Assembly (NCBI GenBank): GCA_964624465.1
Contig: CAZUZD010000059.1
Span: 1-24,328, forward strand
From: CAZUZD01 sp964624465
GTDB taxonomy: Bacteria > Planctomycetota > Planctomycetia > Isosphaerales > Isosphaeraceae
Direction: 5' to 3'
Length of the DNA stretch: 24,328 bases
Under the pieces are notes generated by a model. The model had not been told where the DNA came from. It saw only the letters and a list, made by a program, of their open reading frames with translations, and ran no database searches. The position numbers and the translations under genes were made by a program. Below are positions 16,423 through 24,328 of this stretch, piece after piece. The stretch's first letter is position 1; each line of letters opens with the position of its first letter.

Positions 16423-16806
16423 GCAGACCAGTCTCGAGACGATCCGGATCGGGGTGCAGGCTGGACCAAAGCCGGGATCATCGTCGAAGGACGGTACCCC
16501 GGTGTCAAGGTAGTGAGCCATTGCTGCAGGTGGCGTCGGCCGCCCTGGGCGGACTCAGGGCGGCGAGCTCGTATCGGCAAGCCGCCAGACTTGCAGCTGC
16601 GATGCCCTGATGCGGAGACGCTCGTCGCCGGGTGTCATCCGCCGGAACCCGGTCGTGAGCACGGCAGGTCCCGTGGAAACGGCGGACATGGCTGCTTTCC
16701 TTGTGCGACTGGATCAGCTATTTTGCCATTGTTGATATTTGGCAGAACTGGCCGGCTCGGGCGCCGGGGCCCACCGACTCGCCGCACCCGGTCGGGAGCG
16801 AACACA
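16423..16806. other. divergent spacer between the Cys-rich gene and HK2
   Basis: This 384-base region must hold the promoters of the two divergent transcripts. Most is GC-rich and featureless. An unusually AT-rich patch lies at 16719-16745, including the dyad described separately. No small gene with a recognisable motif was seen. Confidence 0.45.
16724..16744. promoter_or_regulatory. TGCCA-N11-TGGCA dyad upstream of HK2
   Basis: An inverted repeat with 5-base arms and an 11-base AT-rich centre lies 63 bases before the HK2 start. It is in the only AT-rich patch of the divergent spacer, so an operator or promoter element is plausible. Short arms make chance occurrence possible. Confidence 0.3.
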
Positions 16807-18801
16807 GTGTCGTCGGAACCGCCCCGGGCCGCCGCGATGACCGCTGCGCATGGATCCTCCCTCCCGTTGCTGGCGGCCGCTCTCGAGAGACTCGAGGAAG
16901 GGGTGGCGCTGTCCGACCCGGACGGCCACATCCTCCATGCCAATCTTGCCTTCGGCCGGCTTTTCGACGGCCAGCCCCCGAGCACGATCGACGCGATCTG
17001 CGCCGGCAAGCGGCGGCCCCCGACCACGGACGAGCTCGTCCGGACCCACGCCTCAAGCTGGACCGGAGAGTCCCGACTCGTTGGAGCGGTACCCGGGGCG
17101 ACGCGCCACCTGGTCCGGGCCCGGATCGATTGCGACGTCGACGCTGCCGGCGTACCAATGGGTTTCACCCTGATCCTGACCGACTTGACCCGGCAACGGC
17201 AGGAGGATGCCCGGCTCCGCTTCCTGGAGATGGCCGTCGAGCAGTCCCTCGAGCCGGTGCTGATCACGGAGGCCGAGCCGATCGACGAGCCCGGTCCGCG
17301 GATCGTCTATGCCAACCGGGCCTTCTCCGAGGTCACCGGCTACTCGCTCGACGAGGTCCGGGGCAGGAATCCTCGGATGCTCCAAGGTCCTGGCACGGAC
17401 CGCGGCACGCTCGACCGCATCCGCGCGGCCCTCTCCCACTGGGAGCCGATCCGGGCCGAGTTGAAGGACTATCGCAAGGATGGCTCCGAGTTCTGGGTCG
17501 AGATGGTCATCTGGCCGGTCGCCGACGCGAACGGCTGGTACACGCACTGGGTGGCGGTCCAGCGCGACATCACGCAGAAGAAGCACATCGAGGAGCAGAT
17601 GCAGCAGGCCAGGGAGGCTGCCGAACTCGCGAGCCTGGCCAAGAGCCGGTTCCTGGCCAACATGAGCCATGAGATTCGCACCCCCCTGGCGGCGATCCTG
17701 GGCCACTCCGAGATCCTCGAGAACCTCCCGGGCACACCGGCCGAGAATGTGCAGGCGATCAGCCGCAATTGCCGCCACCTGCTCCAGATCGTTGGCTCGG
17801 TGCTCGACCTCTCGAAGATCGAGGCCGGCAAGTTCGACCCGGAGTGGGTGGACTACTGCCCGTGGCGGCTGGCACTCGAGGTCGCAGCCACCCAGCGGCT
17901 GCACGCCTCCGAGAAGGGCGTGACCCTGACGACAGTGGCCACCGGACCGCTGCCGGCTCGGTGCCGGATGGACCCGACCCTGACGCATCAGGTGCTGCTG
18001 AACCTGGTGAATAACGCCGTCAAGTTCACCCAGGTCGGCGGCTCGGTGGCGGTCCGGGTCGAGGCGGTGCATGCCCAGGCTGGCGCGGGGATCGAGCTGC
18101 GGTACAGCGTCGAGGACACCGGCATCGGGATCAACGCGGCGCAGGCCGCCCGGATCTTCAATCCGTTCGAGCAGGGGGACAACACCACCACCCGCAAGTA
18201 CGGTGGGACTGGCCTGGGTCTGAACATCGCCAGCCAGCTCATCGAGCTGATGGGCGGCGCGATCGCGGTCCAGAGCCAGCCCGGTGTCGGCAGCCGGTTC
18301 ACGATGACGCTTCCCTGCCAATCCTCCGAGCCGGACGCTGCCTGGACCATGCCCCCCGCCGACGCGGAGTCGGAGCCCGCCGACGCCCCGGCAAACACCC
18401 GGACCCGTCCGTCCGCGCCGCGGCTCCAGGGTCGGCTGCTGCTGGCCGACGACAACCCCGACAACCGCCTGATCCTGAACTATCACCTCCGGCCCACCGG
18501 CCTGGAGGTGATCATGGCCGAGAACGGCCGTCAGGCCGTTGAGCAAGGCCTGGCCCGCTCGTTCGATGCGATCTTGATGGACATGCAGATGCCCGAGGTC
18601 GACGGCTACTGCGCCACCCAACAACTTCGCGCGGCCGGATACGCCGGCCCGATCATCGCGCTGACGGCCCACGCCATGCCCGAGGACCGCCAGCGCTGCC
18701 TCCAGGCCGGCTGCACCGACTACCTCGCCAAACCCGTCCCCGCCGCCGGCCTCTACACGATGCTCTGCAGATACTTGCACTCGGCAGCGGCCGGGTCCTG
18801 A
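16807..18801 (+). CDS. hybrid sensor histidine kinase HK2 (two PAS, HisKA, HATPase, REC)
   Basis: A 664-residue cytoplasmic kinase. The first PAS (about 18-128) has LSDPDGHILHANLAF. The second PAS (about 138-258) has IVYANRAFSEVTGYS and GRNPRMLQGPGTD, the LOV-like loop with Pro in place of the photoactive Cys. HisKA follows with His288 in NMSHEIRTP, then HATPase with NLVNNAVKF, DTGIGI and GGTGLGLNI. The receiver (543-656) has Asp548-Asp549, phospho-acceptor Asp592 in LMDMQMPEVDGY, Thr620 and Lys642. I chose GTG at 16807 because GGGAG precedes it by eight bases; an ATG at 16837 is a weaker alternative and an ATG at 16513 only extends through non-conserved sequence. It has no HPt domain, so the phosphoryl group must pass to a separate protein. 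It converges on HK3. Confidence 0.92.
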   Translation: MSSEPPRAAAMTAAHGSSLPLLAAALERLEEGVALSDPDGHILHANLAFGRLFDGQPPSTIDAICAGKRRPPTTDELVRTHASSWTGESRLVGAVPGATRHLVRARIDCDVDAAGVPMGFTLILTDLTRQRQEDARLRFLEMAVEQSLEPVLITEAEPIDEPGPRIVYANRAFSEVTGYSLDEVRGRNPRMLQGPGTDRGTLDRIRAALSHWEPIRAELKDYRKDGSEFWVEMVIWPVADANGWYTHWVAVQRDITQKKHIEEQMQQAREAAELASLAKSRFLANMSHEIRTPLAAILGHSEILENLPGTPAENVQAISRNCRHLLQIVGSVLDLSKIEAGKFDPEWVDYCPWRLALEVAATQRLHASEKGVTLTTVATGPLPARCRMDPTLTHQVLLNLVNNAVKFTQVGGSVAVRVEAVHAQAGAGIELRYSVEDTGIGINAAQAARIFNPFEQGDNTTTRKYGGTGLGLNIASQLIELMGGAIAVQSQPGVGSRFTMTLPCQSSEPDAAWTMPPADAESEPADAPANTRTRPSAPRLQGRLLLADDNPDNRLILNYHLRPTGLEVIMAENGRQAVEQGLARSFDAILMDMQMPEVDGYCATQQLRAAGYAGPIIALTAHAMPEDRQRCLQAGCTDYLAKPVPAAGLYTMLCRYLHSAAAGS

Positions 18802-19105
18802 TCGAGCGATCGTTCCCGGAGGCGATCCCCCCGGAACACCCTGCGTCGACGACCTCCCCGACCTGGCGACCGCAGTCGTGATGGATGATCCGCCGGGCCT
18901 CGCACCTGGCCCACCGCTAAGCAGACCGGCCATGAGCCAAGGCGGTGTAGTGGTCACCGGCCCGCTGGGGGTGCTTCGCCACGCCGTCCTGTGGGTTCGC
19001 GTCGCCGAAACCGGTGCCGGAGGCCGCGGTCCCAGGTCCGTCACTCCCCGGCGTGACAGCGGCTGGAGGCCGAAGGGCCGAAACCTTGATCCGCGGAAGG
19101 GGAGG
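18802..19105. other. convergent spacer between HK2 and HK3
   Basis: About 300 bases with no supportable gene. An imperfect hairpin around 18817-18842 (GTTCCCGG...CCGGAAC) just past the HK2 stop has no T-run, so I do not call it an intrinsic terminator. Confidence 0.35.
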
Positions 19106-22100
19106 TCAGCCGGGCCCCTTCAGGCCGAGCTCGATCCGAGGCAACAGGGCCGCGAGCTCGGCGGCCAGCGTCTCAACCTGTTGCGGATACTGGCCGGCGC
19201 GGATCGCGTCCTCGAGCCGGCCGGCCGAGGTGCTCAGGGCCGCGTAGCCATACATGCCGCCGCTGCCGCGGAGCTGGTGCGCCCGCTCGGCGGCTCGGGT
19301 CAGGTCGCCCCGGGCCACTGCCCTGGTCAGGTCGGCGATCACTTCGGGTAGCCCAGCGACGAACGCCTGAACCAGCTCCAGGAACTCCGGGTCGTCCCCG
19401 CATTCCGGCGTGATGGCCGCCACCGCCGCATCCGGAGACCCGACCGGCGGCCACTCCGGCTGTGGCCCCGGGAGGCGGCGGCCGGGAGTGGCGAGGAACC
19501 TGGCCAGGGCCGTCGCCAGGGCCGTCACGTCGATCGGCTTGGTCAGGTGCTCGTCGCAGCCGGCTTCCAGCGAGCGATCGCGGTCCTGCTGCATCGCGTG
19601 CGCCGTCAGCGCCACGATCGGCCGGTCGTAGCCGGAGCGGCGTAGGGCCCGGGTGGCGGCATAGCCATCGAGCTCGGGCATCTCCATGTCCATCAGCACC
19701 ACGTCCGGTCGGTCCCGCAGCGCCGCCGCCACAGCCATCCGACCGTCGTGGACCACGTCAAGCTGGGCGAGCCCGAGCTGGCCGAGGTAATACCGAATCA
19801 CGCGGCAATTGTCGTCGCTGTCGTCGGCCAGCAGGACCCGCGCGGCCGGGTCGAGGCCAGGGGCCGCCGGGCCCCCGTTGGGAGCGTCGGTGATGACCTG
19901 GGCGCGATTGAGTACCTCGGAGGTCACCCAGGCCGGAGCGGGGCCCGGGGGGGCCAGCAACGGCAGCCGCACCACGAACCGGCTGCCGACTTCGGGCGTG
20001 CTCTCGACGCCGATCGTCCCGCCCATCAGGCCGACCAGACCCTGCGTGATGCTCAGGCCCAGCCCGGTGCCGCCGAAGCGCCGGGTCGTCGAGCTGTCGG
20101 CCTGCTCGAACGGCTGAAACAGCCGGCCCAGCTGCTCGGTCGTCATGCCGATGCCCTGGTCGGCCACGGCCAGGGTCAGCGTCCCCGGCCGCCCGTCCGG
20201 GCCGGCCTCGGCTCCGATCTCGACCTGCACCATACCGCCCGGCTGGCTGAACTTCAGGGCATTGCCGACCAGGTTGATCAGCACCTGGCGGAGCCGGGTG
20301 GGGTCGACGAGCACCCGCCCGGGCAGCGACGTCGCCGCCCGGCACTCCAGCCGGATCGCGCGCTCGTCGGCCCGCACCTGCAGCAGCGACCGCATCTCCT
20401 GGATCAGCTGCCAGGGCGCATAGGTCGACGGCTCCAGCACGACCTTGCCGGCCTCCACCTTGGCCAGGTCGAGGATGTCATCGAGGATCCGCAGCAGGTG
20501 CGCCCCGTTGCGGCGGATCGACTGGATGGCCGAGAGCTCCGCCTCGGGGGGCAGGTTAGGATCGAGGAGCATGTCGGCGTAGCCGATGACGGCACCGGCC
20601 GGCGTGCGAATCTCGTGGCTCATGTGGGCCAGGAACCGGCTCTTGGCCTCGTTGGCCGCCTCGGCCAGCGACTGGGCGCGCTCCCGGAACCGCTCCTGCT
20701 CGATCTGGGTCGTCACGTCGCGGTTAGTCCCGACCATCCGGGTCGCCTGGCCCCCCAGATCCCGCTCGATCACCCCGGTGCAGGCGATCCAGCGCCACGA
20801 ACCGTCGGCATTCACGATCCGGAAGGTCTCGTCCAGCGGGGAGCCGGTTTCGCGCGATCGCAGGATGTTGGCCTCGAGCTGGGGCCGGTCCTCGGCGAGC
20901 ACCTTCGAGCGCCAGAAGGCATAGGTGACGCCCGAATTCCGCACCGAGTCGGGGGCCTCGTACCAGTCCAGGAGGCGGTCATCCCACTCCACCGACTCGT
21001 CGGCGAAGTTCCAGACCCAGGTGCCGATGCCGCCGGCCTCGTTTGCCAGCCGGAGCCGCTCGCTCATCGATTCCAGGTGCAAGTCGTGCAGACGCTGGGT
21101 CGTGACGTCGCGCGCCACCGCCTGGATCTCGACGACTCGCCCATCGTCATCGAGCAGGGCCCGGTTGACCGACTCCAGCCAGCGGGTCTGGCCGCGGGCG
21201 TCGATCACCCGGTTGGTGATCTGGATCGTCGGCCGCTCGGGTCCGAGGCGGGCGAGCTCCGCCCGGACCCGATCGAGGTCCTCGGGGTGCATGACCGGCG
21301 CCAAGTTGCGGCCCAGCACGGCGTCCGCGGCAACCCCGAAATACTCACAGAACACCGCGTTGACGTAAGTCACGGTCCCGTCGGGCGTGTACCGGGTGAC
21401 CAGCTCGGTCAGGTCGTCGACCACAGTGCGGTAGCGCTCGCGGCTCTGCTCCAGCTCGGTCTCGATCTGCTTCCGCTCGGTGATATCGGTGGACACGCTC
21501 AGCACGCCGATCGGCCGGGCGTCGGCGTTGCGGAGCGGCACCTTGCGCACGATCACGTGCCGGGGCCCGTCGACCGTGGCCACGTCCAGCTCCACCTCCA
21601 GCGGCCCGTCCGCAGCCAGGGCCCGGGCATCCAGTTCGCGGTTGCGGGCCGCGTGCTCCGGGAACAGCTCGGCGTCGGTCCGGCCCAGGATCTCGGCCTC
21701 GGCCAGGCCGCGACGGGCGGCGAACGCGGCGTTGACTCGCGTGTACCGGCCGTCGAGGTCCTTGACGAACGCCGGCACCGGCAGCGTGTCCAGTGTGGTC
21801 GCCAGCAGCGCCTCGCTCTGCCGCTGGTGCTCCTCGGCCGCCCGCCGCTGGGAGATGTCCTGAATCTGGGCGATCGCGGATGCGGGCTGGCCCTCGGCGG
21901 CGGGGATGACCGTACCAGAGAGGATCGCCCAGACCGGATGGCCATCGCGGTGCAGGTACGGCGTCTCGAGCTGGACCTGGTTGATCTCCCCGCGCCACAG
22001 CGCTGCAAAGGCCGCGCGCGACGACTCTCGGGCTTCGGGGCTCGTGATCTCGGCGAGGGTCCGGCTCAGCAGCTCATCCTTGGAGTACCCGAGCAGGTCG

Positions 22101-23056
22101 CAGAGTGCGGGGTTCACCCGGATGATGGAGCCGTCCTCGTTCACCAGGAGCTTGCCGATCGACGAGCCTTCAAATGTCCCGCGAAACAGCGACTCGGACC
22201 GGGTCAGCTCGTGGTTGAGCCGCTCCAGTTCGGCTCCCGCCCGCTGCGACACGGTCACGTCGGTGAAGACCCAGAGTCGGCCACGCCGGCCGCCGACATC
22301 GATGGGCTCAGCATCAACCCCGAGCACTCGCTCGATCGGATCACCGTACTGCCAGAGCCAGCCCCGGATCGAGCCGTCGGGGTTGGCGAACAGCTCGGTC
22401 CCGACCCGCTCGATCTCGGTGGCGTTGGTCGCGGTTCGCCGCAGCCGCGTCATTGCCTGGCCGATCAGCGAGGGCACCTGGCAGGCCACCCCCAGGCCCA
22501 GGAGCCCGGCCGCCTGCCGGTTCAGCCAGGTCTCGCGGCCGTTGTCGCTGATGTAGACCAGGGCCTGGGGCACGGTCGACAGGATCGCCTCGAAGCGGCT
22601 GCCCAGGTTGGCGAAGTCCTCCCGCTCCTGTTCGTGGCGGAGGGCCTCGACCACCAGGGTGCGAGCGCGGCCCAGGAACGTGGCAAGTCCGGACTCGGCT
22701 GCCCGCTTCGCCGGGATCACGAGCCGGACCAGCCCGGCGAAGCCCTCGACGGCCGCCGGCAGCCAGGCGGTCACGTCCCCCACGAGGCCCGGCTCCAGGA
22801 CCACGTCCCCCTCGTCGATCAGCCGCCGCAGCCGCAACGGCGGTTCGGGCGGGGCCGGTGCCCCGGCGGGCGATGAGGCCACGGCGCGGACCGTCAGCCA
22901 GTCCACCAGGCGCACCAGCACCACCTCGCGGGCCCCCACCTGCCGGTGCAGCAGCGCGACCAGCCGCTCAGGGAAGCCGGCGGGGTCGCCCTCCGACCGC
23001 AGGGTCGGCAGCGCCAGCGCGAAGTCGATGAACTGCTGGTCCCAGTCGATCGGCAT
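19106..23056 (-). CDS. giant hybrid sensor histidine kinase HK3 (GAF-like, five PAS, HisKA, HATPase, REC, HPt)
   Basis: A 1316-residue cytoplasmic kinase. Order: GAF-like N-terminus (1-145), PAS1 (~150-275), PAS2 (~288-408), PAS3 (~415-535), PAS4 (~540-660), PAS5 (~662-790), HisKA with His814 in HMSHEIRTP, HATPase (NLVGNALKF, DQGIGM, GGTGLGLSI), receiver (~1073-1188) with Asp1123 in LMDMEMPELDGY, and a C-terminal HPt with His1260 in AERAHQLRGSGGMYGY. It therefore holds a complete His-Asp-His relay, needing only an output regulator. PAS3-5 and the N-terminus align with HK1. The ATG at 23056 matches the HK1 start; a TTG at 23074 overlaps the hydrolase stop and is less likely. It lies 14 bases after the RsbQ-like gene and is surely co-transcribed with it. 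Confidence 0.93.
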   Translation of the reverse strand: MPIDWDQQFIDFALALPTLRSEGDPAGFPERLVALLHRQVGAREVVLVRLVDWLTVRAVASSPAGAPAPPEPPLRLRRLIDEGDVVLEPGLVGDVTAWLPAAVEGFAGLVRLVIPAKRAAESGLATFLGRARTLVVEALRHEQEREDFANLGSRFEAILSTVPQALVYISDNGRETWLNRQAAGLLGLGVACQVPSLIGQAMTRLRRTATNATEIERVGTELFANPDGSIRGWLWQYGDPIERVLGVDAEPIDVGGRRGRLWVFTDVTVSQRAGAELERLNHELTRSESLFRGTFEGSSIGKLLVNEDGSIIRVNPALCDLLGYSKDELLSRTLAEITSPEARESSRAAFAALWRGEINQVQLETPYLHRDGHPVWAILSGTVIPAAEGQPASAIAQIQDISQRRAAEEHQRQSEALLATTLDTLPVPAFVKDLDGRYTRVNAAFAARRGLAEAEILGRTDAELFPEHAARNRELDARALAADGPLEVELDVATVDGPRHVIVRKVPLRNADARPIGVLSVSTDITERKQIETELEQSRERYRTVVDDLTELVTRYTPDGTVTYVNAVFCEYFGVAADAVLGRNLAPVMHPEDLDRVRAELARLGPERPTIQITNRVIDARGQTRWLESVNRALLDDDGRVVEIQAVARDVTTQRLHDLHLESMSERLRLANEAGGIGTWVWNFADESVEWDDRLLDWYEAPDSVRNSGVTYAFWRSKVLAEDRPQLEANILRSRETGSPLDETFRIVNADGSWRWIACTGVIERDLGGQATRMVGTNRDVTTQIEQERFRERAQSLAEAANEAKSRFLAHMSHEIRTPAGAVIGYADMLLDPNLPPEAELSAIQSIRRNGAHLLRILDDILDLAKVEAGKVVLEPSTYAPWQLIQEMRSLLQVRADERAIRLECRAATSLPGRVLVDPTRLRQVLINLVGNALKFSQPGGMVQVEIGAEAGPDGRPGTLTLAVADQGIGMTTEQLGRLFQPFEQADSSTTRRFGGTGLGLSITQGLVGLMGGTIGVESTPEVGSRFVVRLPLLAPPGPAPAWVTSEVLNRAQVITDAPNGGPAAPGLDPAARVLLADDSDDNCRVIRYYLGQLGLAQLDVVHDGRMAVAAALRDRPDVVLMDMEMPELDGYAATRALRRSGYDRPIVALTAHAMQQDRDRSLEAGCDEHLTKPIDVTALATALARFLATPGRRLPGPQPEWPPVGSPDAAVAAITPECGDDPEFLELVQAFVAGLPEVIADLTRAVARGDLTRAAERAHQLRGSGGMYGYAALSTSAGRLEDAIRAGQYPQQVETLAAELAALLPRIELGLKGPG

Positions 23057-23070
23057 CGAACGACCTACCG

Positions 23071-23874
23071 TCAAAGGAAGCTACGAATCGCCGCGACCAC
23101 TTCATCGGCGGCGCTGAGGTGAGGCAAATGCCCTTCGGCGTCGATCACGACCAGCCGGCCGTCAGGCAGTCGGCGGGCTAGCTCCTCGGCTGCCTCGATC
23201 GGGACGGCATGGTCCTGGCGGGTCTGGACGACCAGGGTGGGCTGCCGGACCAGGGGGAGCAGGTCCCGAAGGTCCGACTCGAAGATGTGGCGGAGGACCG
23301 TCAGCGCGATGTCGGGCCGGATGGCGGCCAGAGTCGCCGCGAACTCCGTCCCCAGGTCGGGCTGGTCCGGATTGGCCATCATGTGGCGAGCGAACCCGCT
23401 GGCCCAGGCGTAATAGTGCGTCTCCATCGCCCGGTACAGGACGTCGAGGTCGGCCCGATTGAAGCCGCCGCGGTATCCGGTCTCGGGCTCGTCGAGGTAC
23501 CGGGCCGAGGCCCCGACCAGGATGAGCTTGCTGAAGCACCCCGGCCGGCGGGTCGCCGCCACAACGCCGATCATGCCGCTCATCGAGTGCGCCACCAGGA
23601 CCGCGTCGCGAATGGTCAGCGCGTCGAGGATCTCCAGCAGGTCGTCGGCGTACGCCTCGGGCCCGGTGTACCGGTTCGGGCTGAACGCCTCGGGGTCGCT
23701 CCGGCCGGCTCCGACATGATCGAAGCGGACGACGCGGTACTGCTCGCGGAAGCTCTCCGCTACGGCCGACCAGGCGGTCTGGTCGGTGCCGAACCCGTGC
23801 GCGAAGACCAGCGTGCCAGCCGAGTGCGAGGGGCCCTCGACCGTGACGTGGTTCCGACGCAGCACGTCAACCAT
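23071..23874 (-). CDS. RsbQ-like alpha/beta hydrolase
   Basis: A 267-residue alpha/beta-hydrolase. The N-terminus VDVLRRNHVTVEG, then FAHGFGTDQTAW, VVRFDHVGAGRSD, NRYTGPEAYADDLLEI, AHSMSGMIG and RRPGCFSKLILVG follow Bacillus subtilis RsbQ closely. The triad is Ser97, Asp221 (TRQDHAVP) and His249 (EGHLPHLS), close to the positions I recall for RsbQ (96, 219, 247). RsbQ partners the PAS phosphatase RsbP in the energy-stress path, and its plant relatives D14/KAI2 are hormone receptors. Here the partner is evidently the PAS kinase HK3 encoded 14 bases downstream. I chose the ATG at 23874, which fits the RsbQ start; a GTG at 23901 adds nine residues and has AGGAG too far upstream. The product is presumably a ligand-generating or ligand-binding enzyme. 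Confidence 0.88.
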   Translation of the reverse strand: MVDVLRRNHVTVEGPSHSAGTLVFAHGFGTDQTAWSAVAESFREQYRVVRFDHVGAGRSDPEAFSPNRYTGPEAYADDLLEILDALTIRDAVLVAHSMSGMIGVVAATRRPGCFSKLILVGASARYLDEPETGYRGGFNRADLDVLYRAMETHYYAWASGFARHMMANPDQPDLGTEFAATLAAIRPDIALTVLRHIFESDLRDLLPLVRQPTLVVQTRQDHAVPIEAAEELARRLPDGRLVVIDAEGHLPHLSAADEVVAAIRSFL

Positions 23875-24127
23875 TGGGGTTTGGGCCCTGGGGACAGACA
23901 CTCAATTCGATAGATAGCTCCTTACACTTTAGTGCAGCAGCCTGCAAGCCGACAAGTGTCCGGCGCGGCCATCGCCGGAGCACTCGAACCGTTTCCAGGG
24001 CCCCACGGTGGTCCGATCACCCGTCCAACCCGAGGCTGGGGGCGCTCTGACCCACAATGAACCTCACCGTTGCTGGGAGGTCGACCTTTCGGACACCCCA
24101 GGACCTCGGGGAAGGCGAACCGGCCCT
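23875..24127. other. spacer upstream of the RsbQ-like/HK3 operon
   Basis: An AT-richer patch at 23900-23937 directly upstream of the hydrolase start is the likely promoter zone, but no convincing -10/-35 pair was found. The rest is GC-rich with no recognisable gene. Confidence 0.4.
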
Positions 24128-24328
24128 TCAGCCGGGTCCTGGGCGGTGGGGGTGGTTCAGACCGGGATCAAGCCGGGGTGGGTCGAGGGAGGAGACGTAG
24201 GGGGTACCGGACTGGGTGGCGGCGGTGAGGCGGGAGTGGAGGTCGAGGATGGTGTGGGCGGTGCGGTAGGAGCCGTGGGTGGCTTCGTCGCGCGTGCGGA
24301 CGACGGGGAAGGTGTCGAGGACGTGGGC
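24128..24328 (-). CDS. C-terminal tail of an Eco57I/type IIG or BREX-like DNA methyltransferase (truncated by window edge)
   Basis: The minus-strand frame is open from the right window edge to a TGA at 24130-24128, giving 66 residues. They read HVLDTFPVVRTRDEATHG, SYRTAHTILDLHSRL, then GTPYVSSLDPP. A DTFP-hydrophobic-V-R-x-x-DE...G-x-(Y/F)-RT-x-x-x-IL pattern is what I remember at the extreme C-terminus of large Eco57I-type/BREX PglX-type class I DNA methyltransferases and type IIG restriction-modification enzymes. The catalytic NPPY region would lie outside the window, so the assignment rests on this tail alone. If right, an N6-adenine methyltransferase linked to restriction or phage defence begins upstream on this strand. 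Confidence 0.55.
   Translation of the reverse strand, partial: AHVLDTFPVVRTRDEATHGSYRTAHTILDLHSRLTAATQSGTPYVSSLDPPRLDPGLNHPHRPGPG

Noticed and set aside
17053..19044. 663-codon minus-strand open frame antisense to HK2
   Set aside because: Same GC-driven shadow effect; HK2 motifs on the plus strand are unambiguous.
19748..22876. 1042-codon plus-strand open frame antisense to HK3
   Set aside because: Low-complexity, His/Asp/Gly/Arg-rich translation with no recognisable fold; HK3 on the other strand has complete kinase motifs.

Overview
The window is high-GC bacterial DNA from a planctomycete, most likely of the Isosphaeraceae/Gemmatales kind. The clearest markers are three copies of the planctomycete pseudopilin leader (RRRGFTLIELLVVIAIIG), two of them on full DUF1559 secreted pseudopilins. 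A Cys-rich secreted protein, a secreted sialidase-like protein and very large PAS-rich hybrid histidine kinases fit the same group. The genus cannot be fixed from the sequence alone.

Layout. (1) 1-4367: the 3' end of a membrane protein (+), a secreted BNR/sialidase-like protein (-) and a hybrid histidine kinase HK1 (-). (2) 4368-5449: about 1.1 kb without an intact gene, holding a decayed, apparently frameshifted MASE1 sensor fragment (+). (3) 5450-6256: a two-domain Nudix hydrolase (+). (4) 6454-8102: a mosaic block with a Rho-independent terminator, the 3' half of a tRNA-Leu(GAG) cut at its anticodon stem-loop, a HEPN-CBS protein, and an ORF whose first ~19 codons come from a pseudopilin while the rest is an unrelated PUA/EVE-like conserved module. 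(5) 8328-16422: a co-directional minus-strand cluster. In transcription order it holds a Cys-rich secreted protein, a DUF1559 pseudopilin, a membrane-anchored CPC redoxin, a secreted FmdE-family protein, a second DUF1559 pseudopilin, and a tightly coupled ABC-2 exporter (ATPase plus two DUF3526-type permeases). (6) 16807-23874: hybrid kinase HK2 (+) converging on an RsbQ-like alpha/beta hydrolase / giant hybrid kinase HK3 operon (-). (7) 24128-24328: the C-terminal tail of what looks like an Eco57I/type IIG or BREX-like DNA methyltransferase (-).

How the parts may work together. The cell-surface/redox cluster in region 5 looks like one functional unit: the exporter genes overlap or lie 5 nt apart, and secreted, redox and pilin-like genes lie upstream on the same strand. 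Region 6 is a signalling pair, with a small-molecule hydrolase/receptor of the RsbQ type placed directly before a PAS kinase. HK1 and HK3 are clear paralogues. Region 4 is the most unusual part. Two separate breakpoints (tRNA anticodon arm on the left, pilin codon ~19 on the right) bracket about 1.5 kb carrying a candidate defence or stress protein. It reads as the scar of an integrative element that was later deleted into a pilin gene.

Limits: family calls come from motif recognition by eye. No database search, structure prediction or codon statistics were run.
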